Positions 46,626-58,391 of a stretch of DNA of 64,000 bases are shown in pieces. Numbering within the stretch: position 1 is the first letter of the stretch; the number at the start of each line of letters is the position of its first letter. Under the pieces are notes generated by a model. That model searched no databases. It was not told the DNA's origin and saw only the letters and a program-made list of their open reading frames with translations. Location of the stretch: contig JAVTVY010020477.1 in NCBI GenBank assembly GCA_036873755.1, forward strand, positions 18,353 to 82,352, written 5' to 3'. A program made the position numbers and the translations under genes. Origin of the DNA: Hanleya hanleyi. Its lineage: Eukaryota; Mollusca; Polyplacophora; Lepidopleurida; Hanleyidae.

Positions 46626-47216
46626 AGATCGAAAAATTTGACCGACAAATAGACCAAAAAACGCCTTTTCTGAAAATAACCCCACTTTGACGTCATTAAA
46701 GTGGCCATCTTGGATTGTTTTTGCATTTTCTGGAAGAGTTTGATCCAAGGGTATAGTGTGAAAAGTTTCAGCTCCCTAGATAAAGTGGTAAGAAAAATAT
46801 TGGGCCTGGACAGGTACCAAAAAGCCAGGCTAGGGTCATCTTCGCATAACGTAGGTGTAGTATTTAACTTGCAATGTGAAGATGGGCTAGGATTAAGAAA
46901 GGTTAACCCACCAAGATATAACCATCGTCCAAAAAACCCAGCTCGGCTCATGTACCGGTAACTATCGCAGATCATACAAATTGCTGTAGCTTGGCTATTT
47001 ATGGTGTGTATTACGATGGGTGCATACATGGGTTACAAGGCTTGAATTAACAAAGCACTGATCTTATATACAGGATCGAATTACGGAAGTATAACAATAA
47101 TCAGGTCACAGATAAACAAACACACTGCGTGCTTAGTATGTTAGTCATTTCAACGTCAGCTTTACTGAATACTATGTTATCAATGTGGGCAGTGTGTTCC
47201 TTTGTTTGCACGTGAA
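46626..47216. other. non-coding, no gene recognised
   Basis: Continuation of the 45440 repeat for about 90 bp, then unremarkable sequence with short frames only. Confidence 0.5.
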
Positions 47217-47855
47217 AAGGCGCCATATCGGGAAGCAGTCGGTATATTGTGCAGAAGTGGCAACTATTTAACATATGTGGAAAAGTTTTATACAGATGTG
47301 GAAAAGTTTTATAAATATGTGCAAAACTGTTTGCACTTATGTTAAAAAAATTAACTATTTCACTTTATGTGTAAAAGAATTCAACATATGTCTAAATTTC
47401 TCAACAAATGTGGAATAAATGGCACTTTTATACATATGTGTAATTATTTTACATATGTAAAATAAATTAACTATTTAACATATGTTGAAGAGTTTTATAC
47501 ATATGTGGAAAAGTTTTATACATATGTGCAAAACTTTTTCACAAATGTTGAAAAAACGTGTATTCAACATATGCCGTAAAGTTTTACACATATGTGAAAA
47601 AGTTTTAGACATATGTGGAAAAGTTTTATACATGTGTTTAAAAACAGATGCACTTATGTTAAATAAAGTAACTATTTCACTTATGCATAAAATAATTCAA
47701 CATATGTCTAAACTTCTCAACATATGTCGAATAAATGGCACTTTTATACATATGTGTAATTCCTTTACACATATGTTGAAAATTTTTTGACATATGCGCA
47801 AAAGTTTTCACATGTGTGGAATAACCGATTAAGTACTGAAACGGCTTGCTATATT
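47217..47855. repeat. array of acatatgtggaaaagtttta words
   Basis: The palindrome acatatgt with variants, alternating with aaaagtttta, is repeated about 25 times over 560 bp. Possible weak inverted ends are ccatatcgggaagc at 47224 and acggcttgctata at 47841. The 102-codon frame at 47482-47790 follows from the repeat length and is not a gene. Confidence 0.7.
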
Positions 47856-48129
47856 ACCTGGGGAAATTTATATTCATAGCTAACAAGAATTGAACTAGTT
47901 TCTTCCTTGCAGGTTCATAAAAATTCGTATTGCATTCATTTTTTACTGTTCGTCCCCCTCTTGTACTATGCAGGCAGCATGTCATACTGAAGCAAACATA
48001 GATTGATCGATTGACTTTGGGGGATAAGTGAATGCTAGGTTGAGCGTGTGACGTGTGTGATATATCTCCATCCCCCGTACAGTGATCCTACTTACATGTA
48101 GCTCATTGTTTAACCCACCCAAAGTTTCC

Positions 48130-49530
48130 TCTCTTCACATTGGCCAACACCACTCTTCCCTAATCAGACAAACAGTGTAGCCACCACCTGGACACCACTC
48201 TTCCCTAGTCAGACAAACAGTGTATCCACCGTCTGGACACCACTCTCCCCAATTCAGACCAACTGTGTTTCTAACCGTTTGATCGGAAAAGTGTGTTCTT
48301 TATTGGGGGATATACGTTTTTCTCTATTTATTGAAGCCTGATATTTCTACAGAAATTTTGATCACATAAGTGGTACAAATAAATTTTTATTTTTATTCCA
48401 AAGCCAAAATATGTATTGTCAGACTTCCGGAAGCTGCCATATGATTTTAACGAGACGACAACACTTTATTGGAAAGAAATTTGTTTGCACTGAATATCAT
48501 TTGGGAGCTGTGAAAACGTTTCTACGCTAGAAGTCGATACTTAACATTTTAACCTTTCATCTGTTTCCTGTTGCATCAGAATTGTAAAATATAAGATTAA
48601 TTTACATCGTGACCTATATGCCCGCTGAGCGGGTCGTTTTATCGCTAGTATTTATAAATGTATACTTACTGAAAGGCGAGCAGTGGAACGATACCAATAT
48701 TACCGCCATAACGCCCGTCACCAATGTAACTTTCCACAATGTCCTGCGTCTGTATAAGATTGAACAAATTCGGCATGGGGATGAAAATGCTGGCATATCT
48801 GGATTTCTCTGCCTCCATTAACCGGAGAACGCGTAGACTGGGTGAAGACCAGTGATCAGACTTCATGAAATTGGGTCTTCAGTACAGTGAAATTGATGCC
48901 GATTCGAATTCACCTGATTCTTTCATGCACGAATGAGGTTAGCGTTGTAGACACGAACACAGCCAGTGCTGCATTATCCACTAAATTGACACAGTAAAAT
49001 TATTCGACCCGTAGGCCCCTACCTTCTTTAACGCTAGAAGCGATGTAGCTTGAAAACAGTTTTTGCCTTGAATAGGGTAACGTTGTATTGGTTCTTCGTT
49101 GTTAAGGCAGGGAATACGATAAAGAGGTATTAATATGTACTGTAGCGTACTAACACTAACTACTGACGCTCACAAGCTTTAGCTAACAGGTGAGTGCGTG
49201 AGCGAGTGAATAGGATTTAACGTCGCTTTCATCTATATTTCAGTCATATCACGACGAACCAAATAAGCATCACCCAGCCAAGTTGTGTTCCTGTTGTTTC
49301 AAGGAAGCAAATCTTTCAATCCTCTCTTTGCCGTGTCGGTACCCATAGAAATAAAGTCCAATGATTGCCTGTCATTGACATACGTAAATGTGGAATTTCC
49401 AGACGAATATTTGCATCATATTATATGTTGTCCGAAAGCTGGGAGTACGATCTTTGAAACAACGTAGGTGATGATAAGTATATCTTCGCTTCATTCATGT
49501 TCATGACAGTGTTGATACTAGCTTGGAACT
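48130..49530. repeat. segmental duplication, copy 1 left part
   Basis: Collinear with 53800-54717 and 56513-56878: two units of the 45-bp minisatellite, then cctgatatttctacagaaa, ccaaagccaaaatatgtatt, the membrane-protein exon at 48670-48796, and the stretch from gtagcgtactaacactaac to gacagtgttgatactagc. Copy 1 lacks the foldback insertion. Confidence 0.85.
48670..48796 (-). CDS. first coding exon of a type II membrane protein, copy 1
   Basis: 127 nt, ATG at 48796, phase-1 donor A|GTAAGT at 48669. It encodes MPAFSSPCRICSILYRRRTL and then the hydrophobic anchor WKVTLVTGVMAVILVSFH. Relative to the 28.5-kb copy, the Cys/Arg motif PCR-x-C-S, the R-R pair and L-W-K-V-T-L-x-T-G-V-M-A are kept, which suggests past selection on the protein. 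The protein would sit with its N-terminus in the cytosol, as in Golgi glycosyl- and sulfotransferases; this is inference from topology only. No later exons are identifiable on the minus strand. Confidence 0.65.
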
Positions 49531-51158
49531 GTTAAAAATGGTCTGAGTATTTGGGTAGGTCTGGTGAGTTATTCCTATTTCACACACACACGTCCCTGCG
49601 AGCAGCTGTCTGGAAATTGATGGATGGGCGGGGCCGTATTTGCCCACACCGCTTGTTTATGATCTAGATGCCCTTAAATAGTTCATATTTACACTTCAGT
49701 ACCCATACGGAAGCGACTATGGGCCATGGTGAAAACAAAATTCTAAACCGGTATCGCCTTGTCCAACTAAATACATAATATTCAGCACGTACCCAAACAC
49801 CGGTACTCCCTCTCCCCTCCATACATATACCAGTTGACCTGAAGACAGAAGGGAGTCTTATCACATGTGGTGGTCGCAAATGACAAATGTAAGGAGAAAT
49901 ATCTAAAAAAAATGATGGAAAGACGGAGAATAAAGGAGGAGTGTGAAAAATGCTTATTCAGCATATTTAGTATTCATTGAAGTACTTAATTGTGCATGAA
50001 TACTAGAAAATTTGCAAACATTTTTGCCAATCTGAAAATGATGTTCCATTGGATAGAGTGGTTAAAATAAACCGAAAAGAAAAATTAGCCTGCTACAAGC
50101 CTATTGGTCATGCAAGGAAAACACAATATGTGACTGCAGGTAAGAAACCTTGTTAAACCTGGGAAAGCTACCCGACAAGCTGTATTGCAAACGGTGTTCC
50201 CGGTTTGAAGATCCTTACATGTCAAACTTACCCGGATACAATCGTCCAAGCTGGGCACGAAAAACATTCAGTTCGCTATGCATGCCCGTATTCAGGGTTC
50301 AGGGGGGCGTGCGAACCCCACCTTTGAGCCAAAGTGCCCTTTCAAATGAAACAAAAAAATAAATAAATCAAGAAACATATTTAAATGTCCCCGAGTGACA
50401 TCGAATAATCTTCTTTACAGTAACCTTCACAAACGTGTGTTGAATGAATTGGAGCGATATGCAAGAGGTGGGGACAATTGACGACGTCTGGTGACTATAA
50501 AAAGCAACCATATGACTCTACAGGAAAGCATCTCTCGGCACCTAACATTCAGACCCGAGTATACGGTGGACTCTCGGGCGTAGCCTTAGTATCTCAGCTG
50601 CGCTTTTATTGCAGCTGTTCATGTGGAGACTATGAAGCATCCACACGGCCCCTAGCACCGACTTGATTTGAATTAGAGATACGCTAACCCGGAAGCTGGG
50701 ATGACAGATCAGCTCATCCAACTCATCTGGTGTTAATGGATGACATCCCTGGACGTCTGATGGAGTAAACTTCTCAACATGGGGAAACCTGGTGAATGCA
50801 GGAATACCCAGAGAAACTAAACTGTAATATATCACTTTAAAATTGCTATTTCACTTTGTTAACATCTCATAGCCAGCTCTTCTATAAGGCAGCTATACAA
50901 AAATCGAATCCCATCATTAGGTGTCAAACAAAACAGTTTACTGGGTGTGAATATATTCAGATGTCGATACAGCCAACTTGTAAATCGGTACGCCCCACCA
51001 TTTTCAAGTAAGCTTCGTGTTTATTCGTCGCCAATTCTACTCTGCCGTACTATGATATTCTATGATGACAACTAGGTCCCCCTATCACTGGTTTCGGATT
51101 AAAGCTGAAAGCTATAGCCATCCGTTTTTCATGACGTAAAGGCCCCTTGTTTTATACG
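49531..51158. other. sequence present only in duplication copy 1
   Basis: Relative to copy 2, where the joint is at about 56880, this 1.6 kb is extra. It contains the dispersed repeat at 50455-50835 (with agctgggatgacagatcag and ggacgtctgatggagtaaac) and a stretch at 50020-50060 similar to 1730-1770. No gene is supported. Confidence 0.55.
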
Positions 51159-51159
51159 C

Positions 51160-52110
51160 CTGTCTTGTGTTTTATTGAATTTAAACATAAAGTCAAATAG
51201 AATCTGGCACAAGGCGTGTTTTTTTCAATATCGATGCATGCTATGGAAAGAAAACTCCCTGAAAACAAAAGCATTATCTGAATATTTTATCTCCCCCCTC
51301 CCCCCGAGCTACCGCGGCCTAGCCGGCGCCTGCATTCTCACCTGTTGGGCTGTGATAGTCGACCCCCTCCTCCTAAGAATTTTCTCGAGATCCGCCCTTG
51401 AAGTTCCTTTTGTCCGACGAGCGACCCCAATAACGTTTTCACTTTAAGCAACAAGAATGTACTATTCGAAGATACCGTTTTCTCGGCAGCAGGTCGTCTT
51501 CTTTGACTAGATATTTAGATATTTTCCATTTCGAAAATTAATTTTGATTAGGGGGAAGCCGTGTTACTCACGCCGAATGATTTTCTGTTGGTTTCTGAAT
51601 TGTCACTTTATAGTTCTGCTATATTCGATTTAGTATCGTCCTCTTGTTGCTCGTTCCAACAAGTATAGACGAACAGCCTTGCTATGACTAAAGCGAACAA
51701 ATTATGTTTAAACCCAGTGAAGCCCTCGATTTCCTGTTAAATGTTTAGTTCATACTAGCATACAATATACAGAATAATTTATCGGACTCATTGTTGTCAC
51801 GCTCTCATAATTTATAAAAGAAGATCTACCCTTAAAATCTATACTATTAAAATAACCGGCTTGAAATGCCCATATTTTAGTTTGTCACAGATAGCGGCCG
51901 TTGACACCCTTTGCAAGTAGTTTAGAACCAAACGTGGTACACATCATCTTCTTTAGCCTTGTCGACTACACATAACTACGAAGCCGTAAAAGGCACATGG
52001 GGAATTTTTTTCGGCTCCATTAAGTCGTTATAACGAATTATTATGTCGCTATAACGACTTATTACGTCGTTAGAATGACTTATTATGTCGTTAGAACGAC
52101 TTAGTAATCT
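51160..52110. repeat. segmental duplication copy 1, right part, with tcgttataacga array
   Basis: Collinear with 56878-57197 and 58392-59050 (caaatagaatctggcacaag, gcggcctagccggcgc, gattttctgttggtttctg). At 51975 the head acgaagccgtaaaagg, shared with the 2007 element, leads into an array of ttattatgtcgttataacga words up to about 52110. Confidence 0.8.
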
Positions 52111-52124
52111 TACCAGGCCTGGGG

Positions 52125-52520
52125 GGGGGGGGCAAAGTCCTCCGCTATCTCCGTAACTACAAAAATGGAGAGCTGAAACTCCATGGTGACTTCGTAGTTT
52201 ATCATATTGGGGTGATTTTGAGCCTGGTTGCATACCCCTCTCCCCCGAGCAGAGGAGCATGGGTACTTAAAGATGACGGCCACGTGGGGTACCAGAGAAG
52301 TCACGTTTTCGTCATATTTCTTCAACATTTCTGCTTTTCCGCGATGAAAAGAGGACAAAAACTATTTTATTTCACATCACATTAATATTTACAAATTTAC
52401 CATGCAGTTTTTGCGGAGAAACTGCATAAATAAAATGTCCCCAAAACCTGACTGGAAAATCAACCAAAGAATGCCGTTTTTAAAATGACATCACTGTGAC
52501 GTCAACATGGGAGCCATTGA
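52125..52520 (+). repeat. uninterrupted copy of the 45440 repeat
   Basis: See 45440. Here the similarity continues past the position where the other copy is interrupted (aaaacctgactggaaaatc, tgacgtcaacatgggagcc). Confidence 0.65.
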
Positions 52521-52900
52521 TAACAAATAAACACATGATGTAATGATATATACACAAATGTCGATAAAGAAGAAGGATATGGTGATCGGCGGGGGAAAAC
52601 CCCAGGGGGCTTGTTGTATTCCAGCATAATACAAAAGGCATATACATTTACAAAAGACGTCAATTTATGTTTGTGAGATGTTGAGGAATGAAAAGTAATT
52701 ATTAGAGAGTGCGGTGAATAAAATACAACCATTGGTTTATACTGTATGTGTTTACTTAAGAGTGTATATGGGTGTAGTGTTATCTGTTTGGATATATTGT
52801 TTCGCAAGTGTTTTGAATAATGATATGGATGTACAAATCGGAGGGTAACTTGTTCCATTCGATAGGGGCTTTGATTTTAGGTGCGTGAAATGAAAGACTA
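52521..52900. other. non-coding, no gene recognised
   Basis: Short minus-strand frames only; no motif or repeat identified. Confidence 0.5.
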
Positions 52901-52901
52901 T

Positions 52902-53876
52902 ACCACTCTTCCCTACTCAACAAACAGTGTACCCACCGCCTGGACACCACTCTTCCCTAGTTAGACAAACAGTGTATCCACCGTCTGAATACCACTCTTC
53001 CCTAGTTAGACAAACAGTGTGTCTACCGTCTGGATACCACTCTTCCCTGGTTAGACAAACAGTGTATCTACCGTCTGGATACCACTCTTCCCTAGTTAGA
53101 CAAACAGTGTATCTACCGTCAGAATACCACTCTTCCCTAGTTAGCCAAACAGTGTATCTACCGTCTGGATACCACTCTTCCCTAGTTAGACAAACAGTGT
53201 ATCTACCGTCTGAATACCACTCTTCCCTAGGTAGACAAACAGTGTATCTACCGCCTGGACACTTCTCTTCCCTAGTTAGACAAACAGTGTCTCTACCGTC
53301 TGGATACCACTCTTCTCTAGTCAAACAAACAGTGTAGCCACCGTCTGAGCACCACTCTTCCCTAATCAGAAAAACAGTGTATCTACCGTCTGGATACCAC
53401 TCTTCCCTAGGTAGACAAACGGTGTATCTACCGTCTGGATACCACTCTTCCCTAGTTAGACAACCAGTGTATCTACCGTCTGGATACCACTCTTCCCTAG
53501 GTAGACAAACGGTGTATCTACCGTCTGGATACCACTCTTCCCTAGTCAGACAAAGAGTGTATCTACCGTCTGGATACCACTCTCCCCTAGTTAGACAAGC
53601 AGTGTACCCACCCCCTGGACACTTCTCTTCCCTAGTTAGACAAACAGTGTCTCTACCGTCTGGATACCACTCTTCTCTAGTCAAACAAACAGTGTAGCCA
53701 CCGTTTGAGCACCACTCTTCCCTAATCAGAAAAACAGTATATGTAGCCACCGTCTCGACGCGTGTCTTCCCTAGTCAGACAAACAGTGTAATCACGGTCT
53801 GGATCCCACGCTTCGCTAGTCAGACAAACCGTGTAGCCACCGTCTGAACACCACTGTTCTCAATTCAGACAAACTG
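52902..53876. repeat. 45-bp minisatellite, about 21 units
   Basis: The unit is 45 bp (accactcttccctagttaga ... ctaccgtctggat). Because 45 is a multiple of three and the unit has no stop in certain frames, long open frames exist on both strands: 277 codons on minus (52917-53750, 15-residue unit with LTREEWYPDGRYTVC) and 136 plus 106 codons on plus. A higher-order repeat is visible: about 120 bp at 53250-53370 recurs at 53610-53730, exactly 360 bp (eight units) away. Copy 1 of the segmental duplication has only about two units at 48155-48250, so the array expanded after the duplication. Confidence 0.9.
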
Positions 53877-54717
53877 TGTTTCTAGCCGTTGGATCGGAAA
53901 CGTATGTGCTTTTCAATTGTCTTTTATACGAGGATGTACGCTTCTCTCTATTCAATAAGGCCTGATATTTCCACAGAAAGTTTGATCACATAAGTGGTAC
54001 AGATAAAATTAAGTTTTTATTCCAAAGCCAAAATATGTATTGTCAAACTTCCGGAAGCTGCCATTTGATTTTAACGAGACAAAAACACTTAGAAAGAAAT
54101 GTTTTGGCACCGAATATCATTTGGAAGATGTGGAAAGTGTTCCACTCTAAAAGTCGATACTTAACATTTTAACCTTTCATCTGTTTCATGTTGCATCAGA
54201 ATTGTAAAATATAACATTAATTTACATCGTGACCTACATGCCCGCTGAGCGGGTCGTTTTATCGCTAGTATTTATAAATGTATACTTACTGAAAGGCGAG
54301 CAGTGGAACGATACCAGTATTACTGCCATAACGTCCGTCACCAATGTAACTTTCCACAATGTCCAGTGTCTGTATAAGATTGAACAAATTCGGCATGGGG
54401 ATGAAAATGCTGGCATATCTAGATTTCTCTGTCTCCATTAGCCGGAAAACGCGTAGACTGGGTAGGAGACCATGGAATTGGAATCTGCAGTACAGTGAAA
54501 TTGATGCCGATTCGAATTCACCTGATTCTTTCACGCACGTATGTCCCAAAAGGTGAGGTTATACAGGAACACAGTCAGTGCTTCATTATCCACTCAACTG
54601 ACACAGTAAGGTCATTTGACCCGTACCTTGTTTATCGCTAGACGCGATATTGCTTGAAAACAGCATTTGCCTTGTATGGGGTATCAATGTGTACTGTAGC
54701 GTACAGACACTAACAAC
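53830..54717. repeat. segmental duplication, copy 2 left part
   Basis: Collinear with 48225-49160, ending at the foldback insertion; resumes at 56513. Confidence 0.85.
54290..54416 (-). CDS. first coding exon of a type II membrane protein, copy 2
   Basis: 127 nt with the same start, phase and GTAAGT donor as copy 1. The protein is identical except for R-R to H-W in the basic segment (LYRHWTLWKV) and G to D inside the hydrophobic stretch (VTDVMAVILV). The Asp in the membrane anchor and the loss of basic residues suggest that this copy may be decaying. The neighbourhood is the same as copy 1, now with a foldback element 300 bp upstream on the minus strand. Confidence 0.6.
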
Positions 54718-56506
54718 TATGGTGTTCTATTTGGGCCAAGTTTGCGTCGCGTGGCGACTTTTAGAAACTCACCACTCGCCACGCGCCGTGAACCTCTCCG
54801 GCGCGCGGCGACTGGCGACTTTCTGCTATCTCTTAACCTGCAAAAACTAGCCAGTCGCCACCCGCCGTAAAACACGGCGAGTTTCGCTCGATCTCTTAAC
54901 CTGGAAAAACTCGCCGCGCGCCACTCGCCGGATAAACCACGGCGCACGGCGACTGGCGACTTTTGAGTGTAGTGAAACTCGCCACTCGCCACGCGCCGTG
55001 GACATCTCCGGCGCGCGGCGACTGGCGACTTTCTGCTATCTCTTAACCTGCAAAAACTCGCCAGTCGCCACCGCCGTAAAACACGGCGAGTTTCGCTCTA
55101 TCTCTTAACCTGGAAAAACTCGCCGCGCGCCACTCGCCGGACAAACCACGGCGCGCGGCGACTGGCGACTTTTGACTTCTGGAATTCTCAGGACTTTTTC
55201 TCAAGTGCGCATGCCCGAGGAGCATCAATTATGCAGTTCCAATATCATAAATCACAGTCAGTCGCGATCTCATAGGATTTGAGGAAGTAAAAAGATATGG
55301 AAGGTTTGTGATACAGGAAATATCAACTCAACAAAGAGCCGCTCTATGGATTAAAACAGCAATAAAGGATCTCTTATACAAAGATATCGCCCGTTTTTCA
55401 CATAAAACTTACGAAGAGAGAAATTCAATCATCCAGAGAAAATGTTAGCATTTTTACTTACTTTTTTAATCAATATGACGATGACGCTCTATTCGCTTTC
55501 TTAATATTTCATACAGCAAATTCCCGTGTCGAGTGCTTTATTGTATCTTGAATAAGGAACAATTTCAAAGCGATTCATTCTGAATTGAAAACGATATGCT
55601 GTTTTATAAATATATATAGGCACTTATATGAAAAAAAGATAAAAAAAAACGATTGAAAATGTTGTCTTGGTGTTAACTTTTTAAAATATACCAGCAGATA
55701 ATAACGAGAGTATGCAAGTTCTGCACAGAAACGGATAACGAGTAGTTTAATAAAAAACATATCTGCACATTTGACAAAATTAGATTGCCCTATATGCGTA
55801 TTGCATTAAAAAGAACTTGTTTCAAAAAACAACTATATTAATTATTACAGATAGCTTACATCTTCAAAATTAGTCACATAGCATCAGATGTAGCTGGAGA
55901 GTTCATTCATTAGAAATTATGTATATTTATGCACGAGGAAGAGATTTAAAATTAAATTAAATGACAGCATGTTTCGATCAAAATATTCCGATAATTGATG
56001 CTCCCCGGGCATGCGCACTTCAGAAAAAGTCCTGAGAATTCCAAAAGTCAAAAGTCGCCAGTCGCCGCGCGCCGTGGTTCATCCGGCGAGTGGCGCGCGG
56101 CGAGTTTTTCCAGGTTAAGAGATAGAGCGAAACTCGCCGTGTTTAACGGCGGGCGGCGACTAGCGAGTTTTTGCAGGTTAAGAGATAGCAGAAAGTCGCC
56201 AGTCGCCGCGCGCCGGAGAGGTCCACGGCGCGTGGCGAGTGGCGAGTTTCACTACAGTCAAAAGTCGCCAGTCGCCGTGCGCCGTGGTTCATCCGGCGAG
56301 TGGCGCGCGGCGAGTTTTTCCAGGTTAAAAGATAGAGCGAAACTCGCCGTGTTTTACGGCGGGTGGCGACTGGCGAGTTTTTGCAGGTTAAGAGATAGCA
56401 AAAAGTCGCCAGTCGCCGCGCGCCGGAGAGGTCCACGGCGCGTGGCGAGTGGCGAGTTTCTAAAAGTCGCCACGCGACGCAAACTTGGCCCAAATAGAAC
56501 ACCATA
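54718..56506. mobile_element. foldback transposon with 0.5-kb inverted arms
   Basis: The arms, about 54718-55230 and 55994-56506, are reverse complements, beginning TATGGTGTTCTATTTGGGCC at the left. Each arm holds two copies of a GC-rich unit of about 210 bp made of ggcgactggcgactttt, cggcgagtttcgctc and ctcttaacctg(g/c)aaaaact. The 6-bp AACAAC flanks the element at 54712-54717 and 56507-56512. The empty site is present in the paralogous copy at about 49152-49168 (aacactaactactgac). The 760-bp AT-rich middle (55235-55990) has no transposase. The 170-codon frame at 55995-56507 is a product of the repeat structure. The element resembles foldback-type DNA elements; an 8-bp duplication with one mismatch, as for hAT elements, is an alternative reading. 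Confidence 0.9.
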
Positions 56507-56512
56507 AACAAC

Positions 56513-57197
56513 TGACTCCCACAAGCTTTAGCTACCAGGTGAGCGAGTGGGAAATTGAATAGGATTTAACGCCGCTTTCAACTATATTTAGGTCATATCT
56601 TGACCAACCACTTAAGCACCACCCAACTATGTTGCATTCCTGTTGCTTCAAAGAAGAAAGTGTTTTAACCCTCTCTGTACCGTATCGGTACTTAAGTAAT
56701 GATAGAAATAAAGTCCACTGATTGCCTGTCATTAGCATATAAAAATGTCTAGACGAATATTTCGTCATATTATATCTTGTCCGAAAGCTTGGAGTATGGT
56801 CTTTGAAACAACGTAGGCGATGATATATCTTCGCCTCATTCATGTTCATGACAGTGTTGATACCAGCTTGGACCTGTTTAATTATAAAGTCAAATAGAAT
56901 CAGGCACAAGCATGCTATGAAAAAAAACTCCCTGAAAACATTATCTGAATATTTTATTTCCAGATTTATTCACGGAAGACGGTTTGAACGCATCTCCGGC
57001 GATCTAGCCCCCCCCCCCCTCCGGCGATCTAGCCCCCCCCCCACACACCGAGCTTCTGCGGCCTAGCCGGCGCAGGCTGCACTCTCACCTGTTGCATGGG
57101 CTGTGATAATCGACCCCCTCCTCCTATGACTTTTCGCAAGATCCGCCCTTGAAGTTCATTTTGTCCTACGAGCGACCCCAATAACGTTTTCACTTTA
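56513..57197. repeat. segmental duplication, copy 2 middle part
   Basis: 56513-56878 matches 49160-49530 (cacaagctttagct, ttgcctgtcatt, gttcatgacagtgttgata), then 56885-57197 matches 51180-51445. Poly-C runs at 57009 and 57035. Confidence 0.8.
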
Positions 57198-58391
57198 GTG
57201 GGAGTGTAAAACATACTGTTCTACGGGAGACCACGTGTAGATCGTGTAGATCACGACACTGCTTACATTTGAACAGGAGACGCCACATTCCAAGACCTAA
57301 ATGGACGGTCAGGGCTTCAAACTCAAATTCCAGACGAATCCAGAACGAAAAAGACCGTATATGTGATTATTGCATAGCGTCAGACAACATATGATGGGAA
57401 TAATGAATGTTCGGTTTCGAAATTAGTAATACAGATGTTAGTGGTTAATCACAAAAAGTATTTAAAACACACACAAACCCTAATCTAAAGAATGAGAGTA
57501 TATTGAGATTCCGAAGTAACATGTCAAAATGCATGTATGAATAAATAAAGGGATACAGTATTTTATCGTTCATAAATTGAACCGAATAAATCAAATTTAT
57601 CAGGGGGTAAACTGCATAATATAATTTCTGAGTCTCATTCTATTTCATTTGTGTTAGATGCGATCGCTAATAGCAATGGATAAATAGGTAACCGCCTGAA
57701 ATTCCGAAATAATAGCTGGGGATCTGTATACATTAAAATCCTAGCAATTTAGAATGTTTGGTGAGTCGTCAGGGAATCTGGCACCAAGTCACCTGTCCAG
57801 CTTTTCTATATGTAATTTGCAAATACACACCAGACCCGAAGCTGGTTTCACCCATTGCTTCTACTCTTATACATAAATAAACATTGAATTAGTGAAATAG
57901 CGAACTGAACCACAACAACAATGAGTGGTACTCACCAGCTTTTGTCTCAGAATTCACACATAATAGGGGTCGAGCACTGGTAACCGAAACACCTTTTCGC
58001 GATTTGTTGTCCGCAATTTGACAGCATGAAACACATATGTATCACTTATTTATACTGAAAGCAGTATATTCAGTATTCTGACATATGTTGCTGGAAAAAG
58101 TATAGCAACCGGAAATCTCCATAGCAAGAAACATGAATGCGGACTTGTCAGGCTGGAGTCCATCAGCTGTTTGTGCCGAAAATAGATATAGCAGACGACA
58201 GAAGTCACGTGCTGATGACGTAGAAGCAAACGTCAGCAAAGTGTCAGTTGAGTTCACATTAAGGTCACACGTACCCGTGTGATCTTGGTACTGTATGTTG
58301 GATAAATCGCCATCACATAACTTAGTATGAAAGGTGGAATGGATTTATGCTGATCACGTATAATAACTGAGAAATGTAATTCTCACAGCCA
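57198..58391. other. insertion in duplication copy 2, no gene recognised
   Basis: Absent from copy 1. It is bounded by a direct repeat of about 24 bp (gaccccaataac...cttta at 57174-57197 and again at 58392-58415). Too long for a usual transposon target duplication, this suggests a duplication-mediated insertion or template switch. The content is AT-rich with short frames. Confidence 0.55.

Noticed and set aside
47482..47790. 102-codon frame
   Set aside because: Composed of the acatatgt repeat word; low-complexity periodic peptide without homology signal.
52917..53750. 277-codon open frame on the minus strand as a repeat-protein gene
   Set aside because: It lies wholly inside a 45-bp minisatellite, the opposite strand is equally open, and the paralogous locus has only two units. 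Kept as a finding to test, not as a gene.
52902..53876. CRISPR-like array
   Set aside because: The repeats are contiguous without unique spacers, the surroundings are eukaryotic and no cas genes exist.
55995..56507. 170-codon frame with repeated KSPVAARR-type peptide
   Set aside because: It is produced by the GC-rich repeat units in the right arm of the foldback element, and the left arm gives the same peptide on the other strand.
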